DNA of 64,000 nt from JAEMQF01 sp963791595 (GTDB taxonomy: Bacteria > Pseudomonadota > Gammaproteobacteria > Burkholderiales > Burkholderiaceae_C). This document shows, piece after piece, positions 1 to 9,189 of this stretch. A program made the translations under genes and the position numbers. The stretch's first letter is position 1; each line of letters opens with the position of its first letter. The notes under the pieces are model-generated. The model saw only the letters and a list, made by a program, of their open reading frames with translations. It did not search any database and had not been told where the DNA came from. Location of the stretch: contig CAWBTF010000017.1 in the NCBI GenBank assembly GCA_963791595.1, positions 1 through 64,000 of the forward strand, read 5' to 3'.

Positions 1-1
1 G

Positions 2-91
2 TTGTCGGGCGAACTCGGCGCGCTGTGGGGCGCGCGGGTGCGTTCGGCGGTGCTCACGCGCAACGCGCCGGAGTTTCCCTTCGGAACCTGA
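2..91 (+). CDS. 3' end of an unidentified protein-coding gene (partial)
   Basis: An open frame enters from the left edge and stops at the TGA at 89-91. It gives about 29 residues ending in PEFPFGT. I do not recognise the family from so short a piece. It is called coding only because it is open from the edge and ends before the arsR promoter. Confidence 0.35.
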   Translation: MSGELGALWGARVRSAVLTRNAPEFPFGT

Positions 92-133
92 AACCCGGCG
101 AGCGGGTGCACGCGCATTCCTCGATGCCGGCAC

Positions 134-162
134 TTGACGAGCGGTTCGATGGCGTCTATATT
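134..162 (+). promoter_or_regulatory. Sigma-70-type promoter of arsR-arsM
   Basis: TTGACG at 134-139 and TATATT at 157-162 are separated by 17 bases, a near-consensus sigma-70 promoter about 35 bases before the arsR GTG. The -10 overlaps the left arm of the inverted repeat at 156-183, so a repressor bound there would block RNA polymerase. Confidence 0.75.
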
Positions 163-183
163 TCGCTCATTGTCGAAATATAG
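156..183. promoter_or_regulatory. Putative ArsR operator
   Basis: Perfect 10-base inverted arms, CTATATTTCG at 156-165 and CGAAATATAG at 174-183, flank an 8-base spacer. The repeat is AT-rich in a GC-rich background, overlaps the -10 and ends just before the ribosome binding site. This is the usual position of an autoregulatory ArsR operator. Confidence 0.7.
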
Positions 184-196
184 AAGGATATCCGCC

Positions 197-541
197 GTGG
201 CCAAACGAGACGATTCCGAAGCCGTCGCACGCTTCGCCGACATGCTCTCGGCGATGGGCACCGAGCCGCGGCTGCGCATCGTGCGGCTGCTGCTCGGTGC
301 CCATCCGCAGGGTTTGGTGGTCGGCGACATCGCCGCCGAGCTGCAGATCGGCGGCTCGACGCTCTCGCACCATCTGGACAAGCTGAAGAACGAGGAACTC
401 GTCAACGTGCGCCGCGAAGGAACCTTTCTCTGGTATTCGGCGAACACCAAGGCGTTGCAGGCGCTGCTCGGCTTTCTGTACGCCGAGTGCTGCACTCGCA
501 ACAAGGCTGTCGAACCGCAGGCGATCACCTGCTGCACTTGA
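197..541 (+). CDS. arsR: ArsR/SmtB-family metalloregulator
   Basis: Winged-helix repressor of 114 residues that should leave its operator on binding arsenite. The recognition helix lies in GGSTLSHHLDKLKNEELV, and a wing (REGTFLWYSA) follows. Two cysteine pairs sit in the C-terminal tail (AECC and a terminal CCT), a plausible trivalent arsenic site different from the classic CVC of the DNA-binding helix. I chose the GTG at 197 because AGAAGGA lies just upstream and because the longer in-frame TTG start at 134 would fall inside the -35 box. It precedes arsM by 12 bases, probably one transcript. Confidence 0.85.
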   Translation: MAKRDDSEAVARFADMLSAMGTEPRLRIVRLLLGAHPQGLVVGDIAAELQIGGSTLSHHLDKLKNEELVNVRREGTFLWYSANTKALQALLGFLYAECCTRNKAVEPQAITCCT

Positions 542-553
542 AGGAGCGAAACG

Positions 554-1531
554 ATGAACACGCGAACTGAAGTCAAAGACGTCGTCAGGCAGAAATACGG
601 CGAGGCCGCGACGCGGGTCGCGCAGGGCGCCACCGGCGCGTGCTGCGGCGGCGCGCCGAGTTGCGGCGGCGCACGCGACCCGATCACGAGCGACCTGTAC
701 GACGCCGCCCAATCCGGCGAAGTGCCCGAGAAAGCGCTGCTCGCTTCGCTCGGCTGCGGCAACCCGACCGCGCTGGCGGAGCTGAAGCCCGGCGAAACCG
801 TGCTCGACCTCGGCTCGGGCGGCGGCATCGACGTGCTGCTGTCGGCCAAGCGCGTCGGCCCGACCGGCAAGGCGTTCGGCCTGGACATGACCGATCAGAT
901 GCTCGCGCTGGCCGAAGAGAACAAGCGCAAGAGCGGGCTGACCAACGTGCACTTCCTGAAGGGCGAGATCGAGAACATCCCGCTGCCCGACACTTCCGTC
1001 GACGTGATCATCTCGAACTGCGTGATCAACCTGTCGGCCGACAAGGACCGCGTGCTGCGCGAGGCGTTTCGCGTGCTCAAGCCCGGCGGGCGCTTCGCCG
1101 TGTCGGACGTCGTCGTTCGCGGCGACGTGCCGCCGGCGATCCGCAGGAGCATGGAGCTGTGGGTCGGGTGCGTGGCCGGCGCGCTGTCGGAAGAGGATTA
1201 CCTGAACAAACTCGCCGCCGCCGGTTTCGAGAACGCAGCGATCGAGGTGACTCGCGTCTACGGCGTCGACGACGCGCAGGAATTCCTCGCCGGCCAGAGC
1301 GCCGAGATGCGGGAACTCGCAAGCCAAGTCGACGGCAAGTTCGTCAGCGGATTCATCCGCGCGGTCAAGCCCGAGCTGGGCCGCAAGGCCGGCGAAGCGG
1401 CAAGCGCAGCGAGCAAGGAAGCAAACAAGGCCGAGCTGCTGCGCGCCGAGCTGCTGCGGCTCCGGGTCGTAGGCAGCTCCGAGCCGAACCGCGCTCAGCG
1501 CGCCAGCAGCGGCAGCAGGCGGTCCGGGTAG
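554..1531 (+). CDS. arsM: Arsenite S-adenosylmethionine methyltransferase
   Basis: Class I SAM-dependent methyltransferase that methylates As(III). The SAM-binding motif LDLGSGGGIDVLLSA is near residue 80 and GLDMTDQML follows. The family cysteines are visible: CC plus C around residues 30-37, SNCVINLS near 155 and GCVAGALS near 205. Position directly behind arsR supports an arsenic detoxification operon. The last ~45 residues after FIRAVKPE are Ala/Lys/Arg-rich and resemble no ArsM tail I know. The frame runs on through the antisense remnant at 1495-1659, so the original stop seems lost or shifted. Confidence 0.85.
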   Translation: MNTRTEVKDVVRQKYGEAATRVAQGATGACCGGAPSCGGARDPITSDLYDAAQSGEVPEKALLASLGCGNPTALAELKPGETVLDLGSGGGIDVLLSAKRVGPTGKAFGLDMTDQMLALAEENKRKSGLTNVHFLKGEIENIPLPDTSVDVIISNCVINLSADKDRVLREAFRVLKPGGRFAVSDVVVRGDVPPAIRRSMELWVGCVAGALSEEDYLNKLAAAGFENAAIEVTRVYGVDDAQEFLAGQSAEMRELASQVDGKFVSGFIRAVKPELGRKAGEAASAASKEANKAELLRAELLRLRVVGSSEPNRAQRASSGSRRSG

Positions 1532-1659
1532 TCGGTCATGATGCCGTCGACCGGCAGCGCGAGCAGCCGCTTCATCTCGCTGGTTTCGTTGATCGTCCAG
1601 ACCTCGACTTTCATGTTGAGCCTGCGCGAATCGCGCATGAACCGCGGCGTCAGCAATTC
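1495..1659 (-). pseudogene. C-terminal remnant of glycerophosphodiester phosphodiesterase
   Basis: Reading the minus strand gives about 54 residues with the typical end of a GDPD TIM barrel: LLTPRF, KVEVWTINE, then DGIMTDYPDRLLPLL and a stop at 1495-1497. No N-terminal two-thirds and no catalytic HRG region precede it, so this is a truncated relic. It overlaps the aberrant 3' end of arsM on the other strand, marking a rearrangement point between the ars pair and what lies downstream. Confidence 0.65.
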
Positions 1660-2024
1660 GCGCCGGGCGCCTGATCTGGAACCTCATCTCGAAGCGCCCG
1701 GGGGCGCGGCAACGGATTCCTGAGGCACTCATGGCAGCGCACGGGGATTGCTCAATGGGGTTCGGCTTTGTCGTGGAGGCGGGACAAGCGCGGTCGGGCT
1801 TGGGCGGGGCCCCGTGCGAGGGTGCTCGGCGCGCCACGCCTTGGCTCGGGCTCTGACCCGGTGCCACCCAGAGTTCGATGACGCCCCGCATCGCGTGCAG
1901 GCGCGGGGGCAGCGCCAGCGGCGCCGCTCTCAGGCGAAAGCAGCGAAGTCGGACCACTCAAACCGGCGGTGGTCCAAAGCCGAGGCGTTGGTCATGATCG
2001 ACCCAGCGGAAGCTCAGGGTGACC
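1660..2024. other. Gene-free stretch between the GDPD remnant and the BON gene
   Basis: About 365 bases. Open frames on both strands here are Arg/Ala/Pro-rich and match no family I know. I see no promoter, RNA gene or clear repeat. Confidence 0.5.
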
Positions 2025-2321
2025 ATGAAGACGGATGCGCAATTGAAGCAGGACGTGCTCGCCGAGCTGCAGCTCGACGTGGCGGTCCAGGCCCGCGTCG
2101 GAGTTCGTGTCCGCGACGGGGTCGCGATGCTGACGGGTTGCGTGCGCGGCCTCGCCGAAAGCGACGCGATCGAACGCGCCGTGCGGCGCGTTGTGGGCGT
2201 GAAGGCGATTGCGATGGAATTCGACTTCGAGCCCGGATCCCTGCCTTCCGAGAGCGGTGCCGTCACCGCGGCAGTAGGGGCCGAAGCGGCGCCTCGCAGT
2301 CGCGCCGCACCATCACGTTGA
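2025..2321 (+). CDS. BON-domain protein, small
   Basis: Encodes 98 residues with one BON-type module at about residues 3-70: KTDAQLKQDVLAELQLD, then VRVRDGVAMLTGCVRGLAE and AVRRVVGVKAIAMEF. BON domains occur in periplasmic or membrane-associated proteins and are thought to bind lipid. No signal peptide is visible and only one BON copy is present, whereas OsmY-type proteins have two. The ATG at 2025 is preferred over the GTG at 2019. The C-terminus is Ala/Arg-rich. Confidence 0.65.
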   Translation: MKTDAQLKQDVLAELQLDVAVQARVGVRVRDGVAMLTGCVRGLAESDAIERAVRRVVGVKAIAMEFDFEPGSLPSESGAVTAAVGAEAAPRSRAAPSR

Positions 2322-2349
2322 GTCGCGACCGGGCGCGCCGCCAAGCGGC

Positions 2350-2365
2350 GCAGGCGAGCGCCTGC
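2350..2365. terminator. Possible bidirectional terminator hairpin
   Basis: A 6-bp perfect stem (GCAGGC/GCCTGC, loop GAGC) lies between the convergent ends of the BON gene and the hydrolase. There is no clear T-run, so intrinsic termination is only a guess. Confidence 0.3.
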
Positions 2366-2372
2366 TGCGCGC

Positions 2373-3218
2373 CTATTCTGTTGTGCCGATGACGGCTGGC
2401 AGCTTACGCTCCGTGATCCAGCGATGAATCGCTGTCATCACGAGCCGCTCTCGGCCGGAAAATCCGTGTTCGGAAAACGCATCGCATGGCTTTCCTCTGA
2501 CATTCGTTGCACCCTCCACCGTGATGAGGGGTATCGCGCCCTTTCGTGCCACGACGCTGGAATAGGGGGTCCGTTCGCACGGATCGCTCTTGTGATGCAC
2601 GAAGAGCTGAGGGATTTCCGCTTTGGACCAGTCGAACGTCGCCATGGGCAAGCCATGGGCATGCGCTCCGGAATCCGGGTTCGTGAACGTTGACGTGTGT
2701 ATGGCTCCGTCTATCTTGCTGCCAATCCCCCTCGCCAGGAACGAAGACGAGACGGTGCCATAGCTTGTGCCCACGACATAGACCTGTCTTGCGCCGAATG
2801 CCGTCTTCACGGAGGCGACAACGTCAGCGATGTCGTTTGCGTGCTGCTTTGACGAGCGATACGCATCACCGCAGGCAGTCCATTGATCGACGGGGCAATC
2901 GACCACAACGGTAAACGTTCTCTCGGTGTTGAGGAAGCGACGCGCTCGAAGCAGGAAATTCCCGCGAAGGTCGTAGGTCACTGCCCCCGCTTCTTCCCGA
3001 AGCCGCAACACTCCCGGATATCCCGCAAACAGCAAGACGGCAATGTCCGGATTGGTCCCGGTTCGTTTGCCGATGAGAACGTTGAGTTCACCGCTGCGCG
3101 ACAACGTGACCCGATGGAAGGATTCCGTGAGCCCGTCGCTGGCGGTGCCACCTTGCGCTAACGCGCCGGATGTGAGCAGCACGACGAACAGAAGTGCGAT
3201 CGAACGGGAGGCGTGCAT
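2373..3218 (-). CDS. Secreted alpha/beta-hydrolase-like protein
   Basis: A 281-residue protein that starts with a signal peptide (MHASRSIALLFVVLLTSGALA, cleavage near residue 21). GTSYG fits the nucleophile elbow of serine alpha/beta hydrolases, with GYPG near the oxyanion region and a late His (SEHGFSGRERL). Four or more cysteines suggest disulfides in a periplasmic enzyme. The substrate is unknown. An in-frame upstream start at 3428 would add 70 Arg-rich residues before the signal peptide, so I reject it. It diverges from the GntR gene. Confidence 0.65.
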   Translation of the reverse strand: MHASRSIALLFVVLLTSGALAQGGTASDGLTESFHRVTLSRSGELNVLIGKRTGTNPDIAVLLFAGYPGVLRLREEAGAVTYDLRGNFLLRARRFLNTERTFTVVVDCPVDQWTACGDAYRSSKQHANDIADVVASVKTAFGARQVYVVGTSYGTVSSSFLARGIGSKIDGAIHTSTFTNPDSGAHAHGLPMATFDWSKAEIPQLFVHHKSDPCERTPYSSVVARKGAIPLITVEGATNVRGKPCDAFSEHGFSGRERLVMTAIHRWITERKLPAVIGTTE

Positions 3219-3351
3219 GGCAGCTCTCTCCAATTGCGCGACGCGTCGCCGAGCACGGTGGCGCCCGGCGTCGTGGTTCACTGATGCTGGGCGCGATTCT
3301 GTACCGTTCACACGTCGGGACCTCGCCCACGAACTGCTGCGGCTCGTCGCT

Positions 3352-3365
3352 TTGATCTGGCGCAA
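3352..3365. promoter_or_regulatory. Imperfect FNR/DNR-like box upstream of the indoleacetate operon
   Basis: TTGAT-CTGG-CGCAA at 3352-3365. The left half-site is perfect and the right matches ATCAA at 3 of 5. It lies about 100 bases before the GntR GTG. The identical 14-mer occurs upstream of the hemerythrin gene (33928-33941). Confidence 0.4.
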
Positions 3366-3465
3366 CCGGAGCACTCGGCATCCGCGCCGAACCCCTGCCC
3401 AAGTGGGGCGAATGTATGCAGTATCCACACAAGGCCCGCCGAGGCGTGGGTTTTAGGGGCGCGCA

Positions 3466-4165
3466 GTGCCGGACCGACCGCTCAAGCTCGTAGCACGCGC
3501 TCCGGCGCTGGGCGATCAGGTCTATGACGCGTTGCGCTCACAGCTGCGCAGCGGTGCGATCGGCGCCGGCGCGGCGCTGCAGGAAGTGCAACTCGCCGAG
3601 CAGTTCGGCGTGTCGCGCACGCCGGTGCGCGTGGCGATGGCGCGTCTGGCGAGCGAAGGGCTGCTCATCAGCGAGCGGCGCAGCTTCACCGTTCCGGCGC
3701 TGACGCTGCGCGACGTGGACGACATCTACGAATTGCGCTGTCTGGTGGAGCCCGCGGCGTTGCGCGGCGTCGCGCCGCGGCTCGCCGACTCGGCGCGGCG
3801 CGCCCCGCTGGGCGCTGCGTTGGCAGAGGCGCAGGCCGCACACCGCGCCGGCGACGCGGATGCGTTTCGCGACGCGAACGTGCGCTACCGCTGCGCGTGG
3901 CTCGAGTGGGTGCCCAACACCCGGCTCGTGCGCGTGATCGAGGTCTACGCCGACCACTTGCAGCACATCCGCGCGCTGACGCTCGGCGACCCAGCCGTGC
4001 GCGAGATCGTGCTGTGTGGCCTGCAGCGCATCAACGCGGCGCTCGCTGCGGGCGACGGCGACGCGGCCGCCGCCGCGATGCACGAACACCTGCTGCAGGC
4101 GCGGCGTGCCTTCATCGAGGCGACGGGCCTGGACGGCAAGCCGCATGCCGGGAAATCGAAAGTGA
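3466..4165 (+). CDS. GntR-family (FadR/FCD-type) regulator of the indoleacetate cluster
   Basis: An N-terminal winged helix (residues ~12-75; LAEQFGVSRTPVRVAMARLASEGLL) is followed by an all-helical FCD ligand domain to about residue 220. FCD domains bind small carboxylates or acyl-CoAs. A GntR regulator is part of the published indoleacetate-induced cluster of Aromatoleum/Azoarcus, so it probably senses an intermediate. The GTG start is at 3466. The frame has no stop and would run to 5643 through the next gene. A +1 shift after about 4140 would end it at the TGA at 4163-4165 (or 4241-4243), close to the family's usual 220-230 residues. The given end assumes that. Confidence 0.75.
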
Positions 4166-4249
4166 ACCGGCCGGGCGGCGCGAAACGGGGCGAAACGGCG
4201 TCGTCTCGACACCGGCGCCGCACGCGCCGTCGCAGCGGGATGAAGCGCC

Positions 4250-5455
4250 ATGAAATACAAAGCCCAGATTCCCTACGGCGCCTACTGGAGCACGCCGTTC
4301 GCGCGCTGGCAGGGCAGCTTCGCGCACCTGCACAGCATCGAGTTCGCTGCGCATGTGGCGCGCAACGAGTTGGCGCGGCGCAAGATCGACGCCGAGCGCT
4401 TCGATTTCGGCGTGCTCGGCTTCTCGGTGCCGCAGGCGCATTCGTTCTACGGCATGCCCTGGTTGATGGGCCTGATCGGCGCGCCAAGCTGCGGCGGGCC
4501 GACGCTGATGCAGGCCTGCGCGACCGGCGTGCGCACGCTGCTCGCCGCGGCGCAGGAAATCGAGGTGGGTCTGGCGACGCAGGCGCTGGTGCTGACCTGC
4601 GACCGCACGTCCAACGGCCCGCACCTGTATTACCCGAACCCGCGCGGCCCGGGCGGCACCGGAGTCGCCGAGAACTGGGTGATGGACAACTTCGGCTGCG
4701 ACCCGCTCGGTGGCCATTCGATGCTCGCGACCGCCGAGAACGTCGCGAAGCGGCACGGCATCGGCACCGCCGAGCAGCACGAGGTGGTGCTGCACCGCGA
4801 AGCGCAATACGCCAAGGCCACCGCCGACGGCGCGGCGTTCCTGAAGCGCTTCATGACCTTGCCGTTCGACGTTCCCGCGCCCGGCTACAAGAAGACGCTC
4901 ACCAGGCTCGAAGGCGACGAAGGCGTGTCGCGCTCGACGCCCGAAGGCCTGGCCGCGCTGCGCCCCGTCACGCCAGGCGGCAGCGTCACCTTCGGCGGCC
5001 AGACGCACCCGGCCGACGGCAACGCGGCGCTGATCGTCACGACGCGCGAGCTGGCGCGCGAATGGTCGACCGACCCGAAGATCGCGGTGCGCCTGCACGG
5101 CTTCGGCATGACGCGCGCCGAACTCGCGCACATGCCCGAGGCCACCGTGCCCGCAGCCCAGCACGCACTGGCGCGCTCCGGCCACGGCATCGCGCAGATG
5201 GCGGCGGTGAAGACGCACAACCCGTTCGCCGTCAACGACCTGGTTTTCGCGCGCGCGATGGGAATCGACTGGCGCAGCATGAACACTTTCGGTTGTTCGC
5301 TGGTCTGGGGGCACCCGCAGGCGCCGATGGGAACCCGCTCGATCATCGAGTTGATCGAAGAGCTCGTGCTGCGCGGCGGCGGCTACGGCCTGTTCACCGG
5401 CTGCGCGGCGGGCGACACCGCGATGGCGGTGGTGCTCGAAGTCGGCGACTCGTGA
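4250..5455 (+). CDS. Thiolase-family enzyme of the indoleacetate pathway
   Basis: A 401-residue thiolase fold. The acyl-accepting cysteine is probably Cys90 in QACATGVR. The C-terminal half carries WGHPQAPMGTRS (the usual histidine block) and GCAAGDTAMAVV (the usual CxG block), both slightly atypical, so it belongs to the divergent thiolase/lipid-transfer branch. The published cluster has one beta-ketothiolase releasing acetyl-CoA after the side chain is oxidised, and that role fits here. It lies 10 bases before the CoA ligase. Confidence 0.75.
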   Translation: MKYKAQIPYGAYWSTPFARWQGSFAHLHSIEFAAHVARNELARRKIDAERFDFGVLGFSVPQAHSFYGMPWLMGLIGAPSCGGPTLMQACATGVRTLLAAAQEIEVGLATQALVLTCDRTSNGPHLYYPNPRGPGGTGVAENWVMDNFGCDPLGGHSMLATAENVAKRHGIGTAEQHEVVLHREAQYAKATADGAAFLKRFMTLPFDVPAPGYKKTLTRLEGDEGVSRSTPEGLAALRPVTPGGSVTFGGQTHPADGNAALIVTTRELAREWSTDPKIAVRLHGFGMTRAELAHMPEATVPAAQHALARSGHGIAQMAAVKTHNPFAVNDLVFARAMGIDWRSMNTFGCSLVWGHPQAPMGTRSIIELIEELVLRGGGYGLFTGCAAGDTAMAVVLEVGDS

Positions 5456-5465
5456 GGAGCTTGCG

Positions 5466-7050
5466 ATGCCGATTGCCGATTGGATCACCACCGTCGCCGA
5501 GCGCACGCCGGACAAGGCGGCGCTGCGTTTCGAGGGTCAGACGCTCAGCTACGCGGCCCTCGCGCGCCTCATCGACACCCTTGCCGCGGCGCTTGGCGCG
5601 CATGGCGTGGCGCGCGACGACTGCGTCGCCTGGCTCGGCCTGAACAGTCCCTCGATGCTGGCGACGCTGTTCGCCTGCGCGCGCCTGGGCGCCGTCTTCA
5701 TGCCGCTGAACTGGCGCCTCGCGCCGCCCGAGCACCGCGCGATGTTGAGCGATTGCCCGCCGGCACTGCTGTTCGTTGACGCGTGTTTCGCTGCGGCCAC
5801 GGTCGAGCAAGGTGTCGCGCCGGCGGCCGCGCGCTGCATCTCCCTCGGCGAGGCCAGCGCCGCGCCGCCGGGCTGGACGAACTGGGACGCCTTCCTCGCG
5901 GGGGCTTATGCGCCGTGGATCCTGCCGCCGGCTGACGCAGGGGTCGACGAGCGTGCACCGCTGCTGCTGTGCTGGACCTCGGGTTCGACCGGCCGCCCGA
6001 AGGGCGTGTTGCTGAGCCAGGAGGCGATCGACGCCAACGCCGACGCGAGCGTCGAGATGCACGCGCTCACGGCCGACGACCGCATCTTGACGACCTTGCC
6101 GCTGTTCCACGTCGGCGGCCTGAACATCCTCACGACGCCGGCGCTGCGTGCGGGCTGCAGCGTCACGCTGCACGCCAAGTTCGACGCTGGCGCGACGCTG
6201 GCGGCGATCGAACGCGAGCGCATCACGCTGACGGTGCTGGTGCCGGCGCAGCTCGACGCGCTGCTCGCGCACCCGCGCTGGGGCAGCGCTGACCTGTCGA
6301 GCCTGCGCTGCATCAGCACCGGCTCGACGCTCGTTCCCAGGCGCCTGATCGACGCCGTGCACGCGCGCGGCGTGCCGCTGATCCAGGTCTGGGGCGCGAC
6401 CGAAACCGCGCCGATCGCCGCGTGCCTGCACGCCGACGAAGCGTGGGCCAAGGCCGGCTCGACCGGGCGCGCCGCCAAGGGCTGCGAGCTGCGCATCGTC
6501 GATTCCGCAGGGCGCGATGTCGGCACCGGCACCAGCGGCGAAATCTGGGTGCGTGGCCGCAACCTGATGCTCGGCTATTGGCGCGACCCGCAGGACAGCG
6601 CGAAGGCGCTCGCCGGCGGCTGGTTCCACTCGGGCGACAGCGGCCACCTGGACGGCGACGGTTTCCTGACGCATCGACGGCCGGCTCAAGGACATGATCA
6701 TCTCGGGCGGCGAAAACGTCAGCCCGGCGGAAGTGGAAGGCGTGCTGCTCGAATGCGCCGGCATCGCCGAAGCCGCGGTGGTCGGCCGCCCCGATACGCG
6801 CTGGGGCGAAGCCGTCGTCGCCGTGGTCGTGCCTCAGCCCGGAGCGGCGCTGACGCGCGAGCGCGTGCTCGCGGCGGTCGACGGCCGGCTCGCGCGCTTC
6901 AAGCAGCCGAAGGACGTGTGGATCGTCGAGGCGTTGCCGCGCACGGCGCTCGGCAAGGTGCGCAAGGAAGAGCTGCGCCAGCTCGTCGCGGCGCGCGCGG
7001 CGGCCGAGACACACCGAGCGCCGGCTGGACCGAGGAGCACAGCGGCATGA
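5466..7050 (+). CDS. iaaB: Indoleacetate-CoA ligase-like acyl-CoA synthetase (frameshifted)
   Basis: AMP-forming acyl-CoA synthetase of about 527 residues once the shift is repaired. The ATP motif CWTSGSTGRPKGVLLS is near residue 175, WGATETAP near 310 and GEIWVRGRNLMLGYW near 360. The catalytic lysine end ALGKVRKEEL lies in the C-terminal subdomain. In Aromatoleum, IaaB is a CoA ligase acting on indoleacetate, and the position inside this cluster supports the name. The frame breaks at about 6672 (GDGFLT, then IDGRLKDMIISGGENVSPAE one base later), consistent with one extra base. GAGGAG precedes the ATG. The stop overlaps the next start (ATGA). Confidence 0.75.
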
Positions 7051-9189
7051 CGTACAAGATCGGCATCGACGTCGGCGGCACCTTCACCGACTTCGTCGTC
7101 GCGCGCGACGACGCGCCGCCGCTGATCCACAAGCTGCTGTCGACACCCGCCGACCCGTCGATCGCCGTCGTCGACGGGCTGGCGCAGATCGCCGCGGCGC
7201 TTCAGCCCCCGCTGACGCTGCCCGAATTCGCGCGCCAGATCACGACGATCGTGCACGGCACGACGGTGACGACGAATGCCACGCTCACCAGCACCGGCGC
7301 GCGCTGCGCGCTGCTCACGACGGAAGGCGTGCGCGACGCGCTCGAGATGCGCCGCGGCGTTCGCGAAGAGCAGTACAACAACCGCTATGCGAACGTGCGG
7401 CCGCTGATTCCTCGAGCGCGCCGCATCGGCATCCCCGGCCGGATCGGCCCTGACGGGCAGGAGCTCGCGCCGCTCGACGTCGACGCGGTGCGCGCCGCGC
7501 TGAAGCAGTGGCGCGGCGAGGGCGTCGAGTCGGTCGCGGTCTGCTTCATGAACTCGTTTGCGAACACTGCGCATGAACAGGCTGCAGCCGAGATCGTTCG
7601 GCAGGAGATGCCGGGCGCCTACCTGTCGGTGTCGGCCGACGTGCTGCCGTCGATTCGCTTCTACGAACGCATCAGCACGACGGCGCTGAACGCCTACGTC
7701 GGGCCGAAGCTCGGGCATTACCTCGACCAGCTGGTGCAGCGCCTCGCGGCAATCGGCTTCAACGGGCTGCTGCTCATCATGCAGTCCAACGGCGGCGTGA
7801 TCTCGCCGCAGGCGGCGCGCGACAAGGCGGCGCTGACGCTGCTGTCCGGCCCCGCCGGCGGCCCGGGTGCGGGCCTGTTCTACGCGCAAGCGCTCGGGCG
7901 CGAGCGCTGCATCACCACCGACATGGGCGGCACCAGCTTCGAGGCGTCGGTCGCGGTGGGCGCGCCGCTCGTGAAGAACGACGGCGAGATCGCACGCCAC
8001 AAGATCGCGCTGCCGATGCTCGACATCCACACCATCGGCGCGGGCGGCGGCTCGATCGGCTGGCTCGACGACGGCGGGCTGCTGCGCATGGGCCCGCAAA
8101 GCGCCGGCGCCGACCCCGGCCCGGCGTGTTACGGGCGCGGCGGCCAGTTGCCGACGACGACCGACGCGAACCTCGTGCTCGGCTACCTCGATCCGGACTA
8201 TTTTGCCGGCGGCACGATGCAGCTCGACGTGCAGGCGGCGCGGCGCGCGATTCAAAAGCACATCGCCGCGCCGATGCGGCTGAGCGTCGAGCAGGCCGCT
8301 GCCGGCATGGTGCGCGTGGCGTGCAACAACATGGCGCAGGGCGTGCGCGAAGTGACGATCAAGCGCGGCTTCGACGCGCGCGAGTTCCCGCTGATTCCGG
8401 GCGGCGGCGCCGGGCCGATCCACGGCTGCATGATCTGCAACGAGCTCGGCATATCGCTGCAGATCGTTCCGCGCGAGGCGTCGGTGCTGTGTGCGTTCGG
8501 CATGCTGATGTGCGAGCTGCGCCATGATTTCGTGCGCACTTTCGTCGCAAGGCTGGAAGGGCTCGACTGGGGCCGCCTGTCGGCGCTGGTCGAAGACATG
8601 GCACGCGAGGGCGCGAAGCTGCTCGCCACCGAGGGCGTCGCGCCGGCGCGGCGGCGCACCGAGCTGCGCTTCGATTGCCGCTACGTCAAGCAGTACCACG
8701 AAGTCTCGGTGCCACTGCCGCTTCAGCTGATCGAGCGGCGCGACACGAGCGCGATCGCGCGCGCCTTCCACGCCGAGCACCTGCGCCTGTACGGTTACTC
8801 GCTCGAACACGAGGCTTCGCCGGTCGAGATCATCAACGTGCGGCTCCAGGCGATCGGCGCGACCGAGCGCCCGGCTTACCGCAGTGAAGCCGCAGGCGAC
8901 CCGAATCCGCTGTGCCGCGCTGAAGGGCCGGCGCAGCGTCTACGTCCCCGAGCGCGACGCCTTCGCCACCATTGCGGTCTACGACGGCCACCGGCTGCAC
9001 TGCGGGCACCGCGTCGCCGGGCCGGCGCTGATCGAACAGCAGACGACGGCGATCTTCGTCAGCGACTCGTACGACTGCGCGGTCGATCCGCTCGGTTCGT
9101 TCGTGCTGTACGCGAAGGGGCGCGAGGAGTTGCTCGGTGCCGGCTTCGCGCGCCAGCAAGTGATGCAGCCGGAGGAGGTGCTCGAATGA
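7047..9189 (+). CDS. Hydantoinase/oxoprolinase A-type subunit (frameshifted)
   Basis: HyuA-family, ASKHA-fold, ATP-dependent subunit of about 713 residues. The N-terminal phosphate loop is IGIDVGGTFTDFV. Further family blocks are TTVTTNATLTSTGARCALLT, the segment GPAGGPGAG and TTDMGGTSFEASV. Together with the B subunit it would hydrolyse the lactam of 2-oxoindole-3-acetate, the ring-opening step proposed for anaerobic indoleacetate breakdown (IaaC/IaaE in the literature; I do not know which subunit has which letter). The frame shifts +1 between about 8900 and 8935, where RSVYVPERDAFATIAVYDG resumes. It is coupled to both neighbours by ATGA overlaps. Confidence 0.75.

Noticed and set aside
134..196. 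TTG start for ArsR
   Set aside because: It coincides with the -35 box and would put the operator inside the coding sequence.
1748..2392. 214-codon open frame over the BON gene
   Set aside because: Arg-rich reading in another frame; the BON frame explains the sequence better.
3466..5643. 725-residue GntR protein extending through the thiolase gene
   Set aside because: Residues after about 230 are Arg-rich out-of-frame readings of the thiolase gene; a lost stop or frameshift is more likely.
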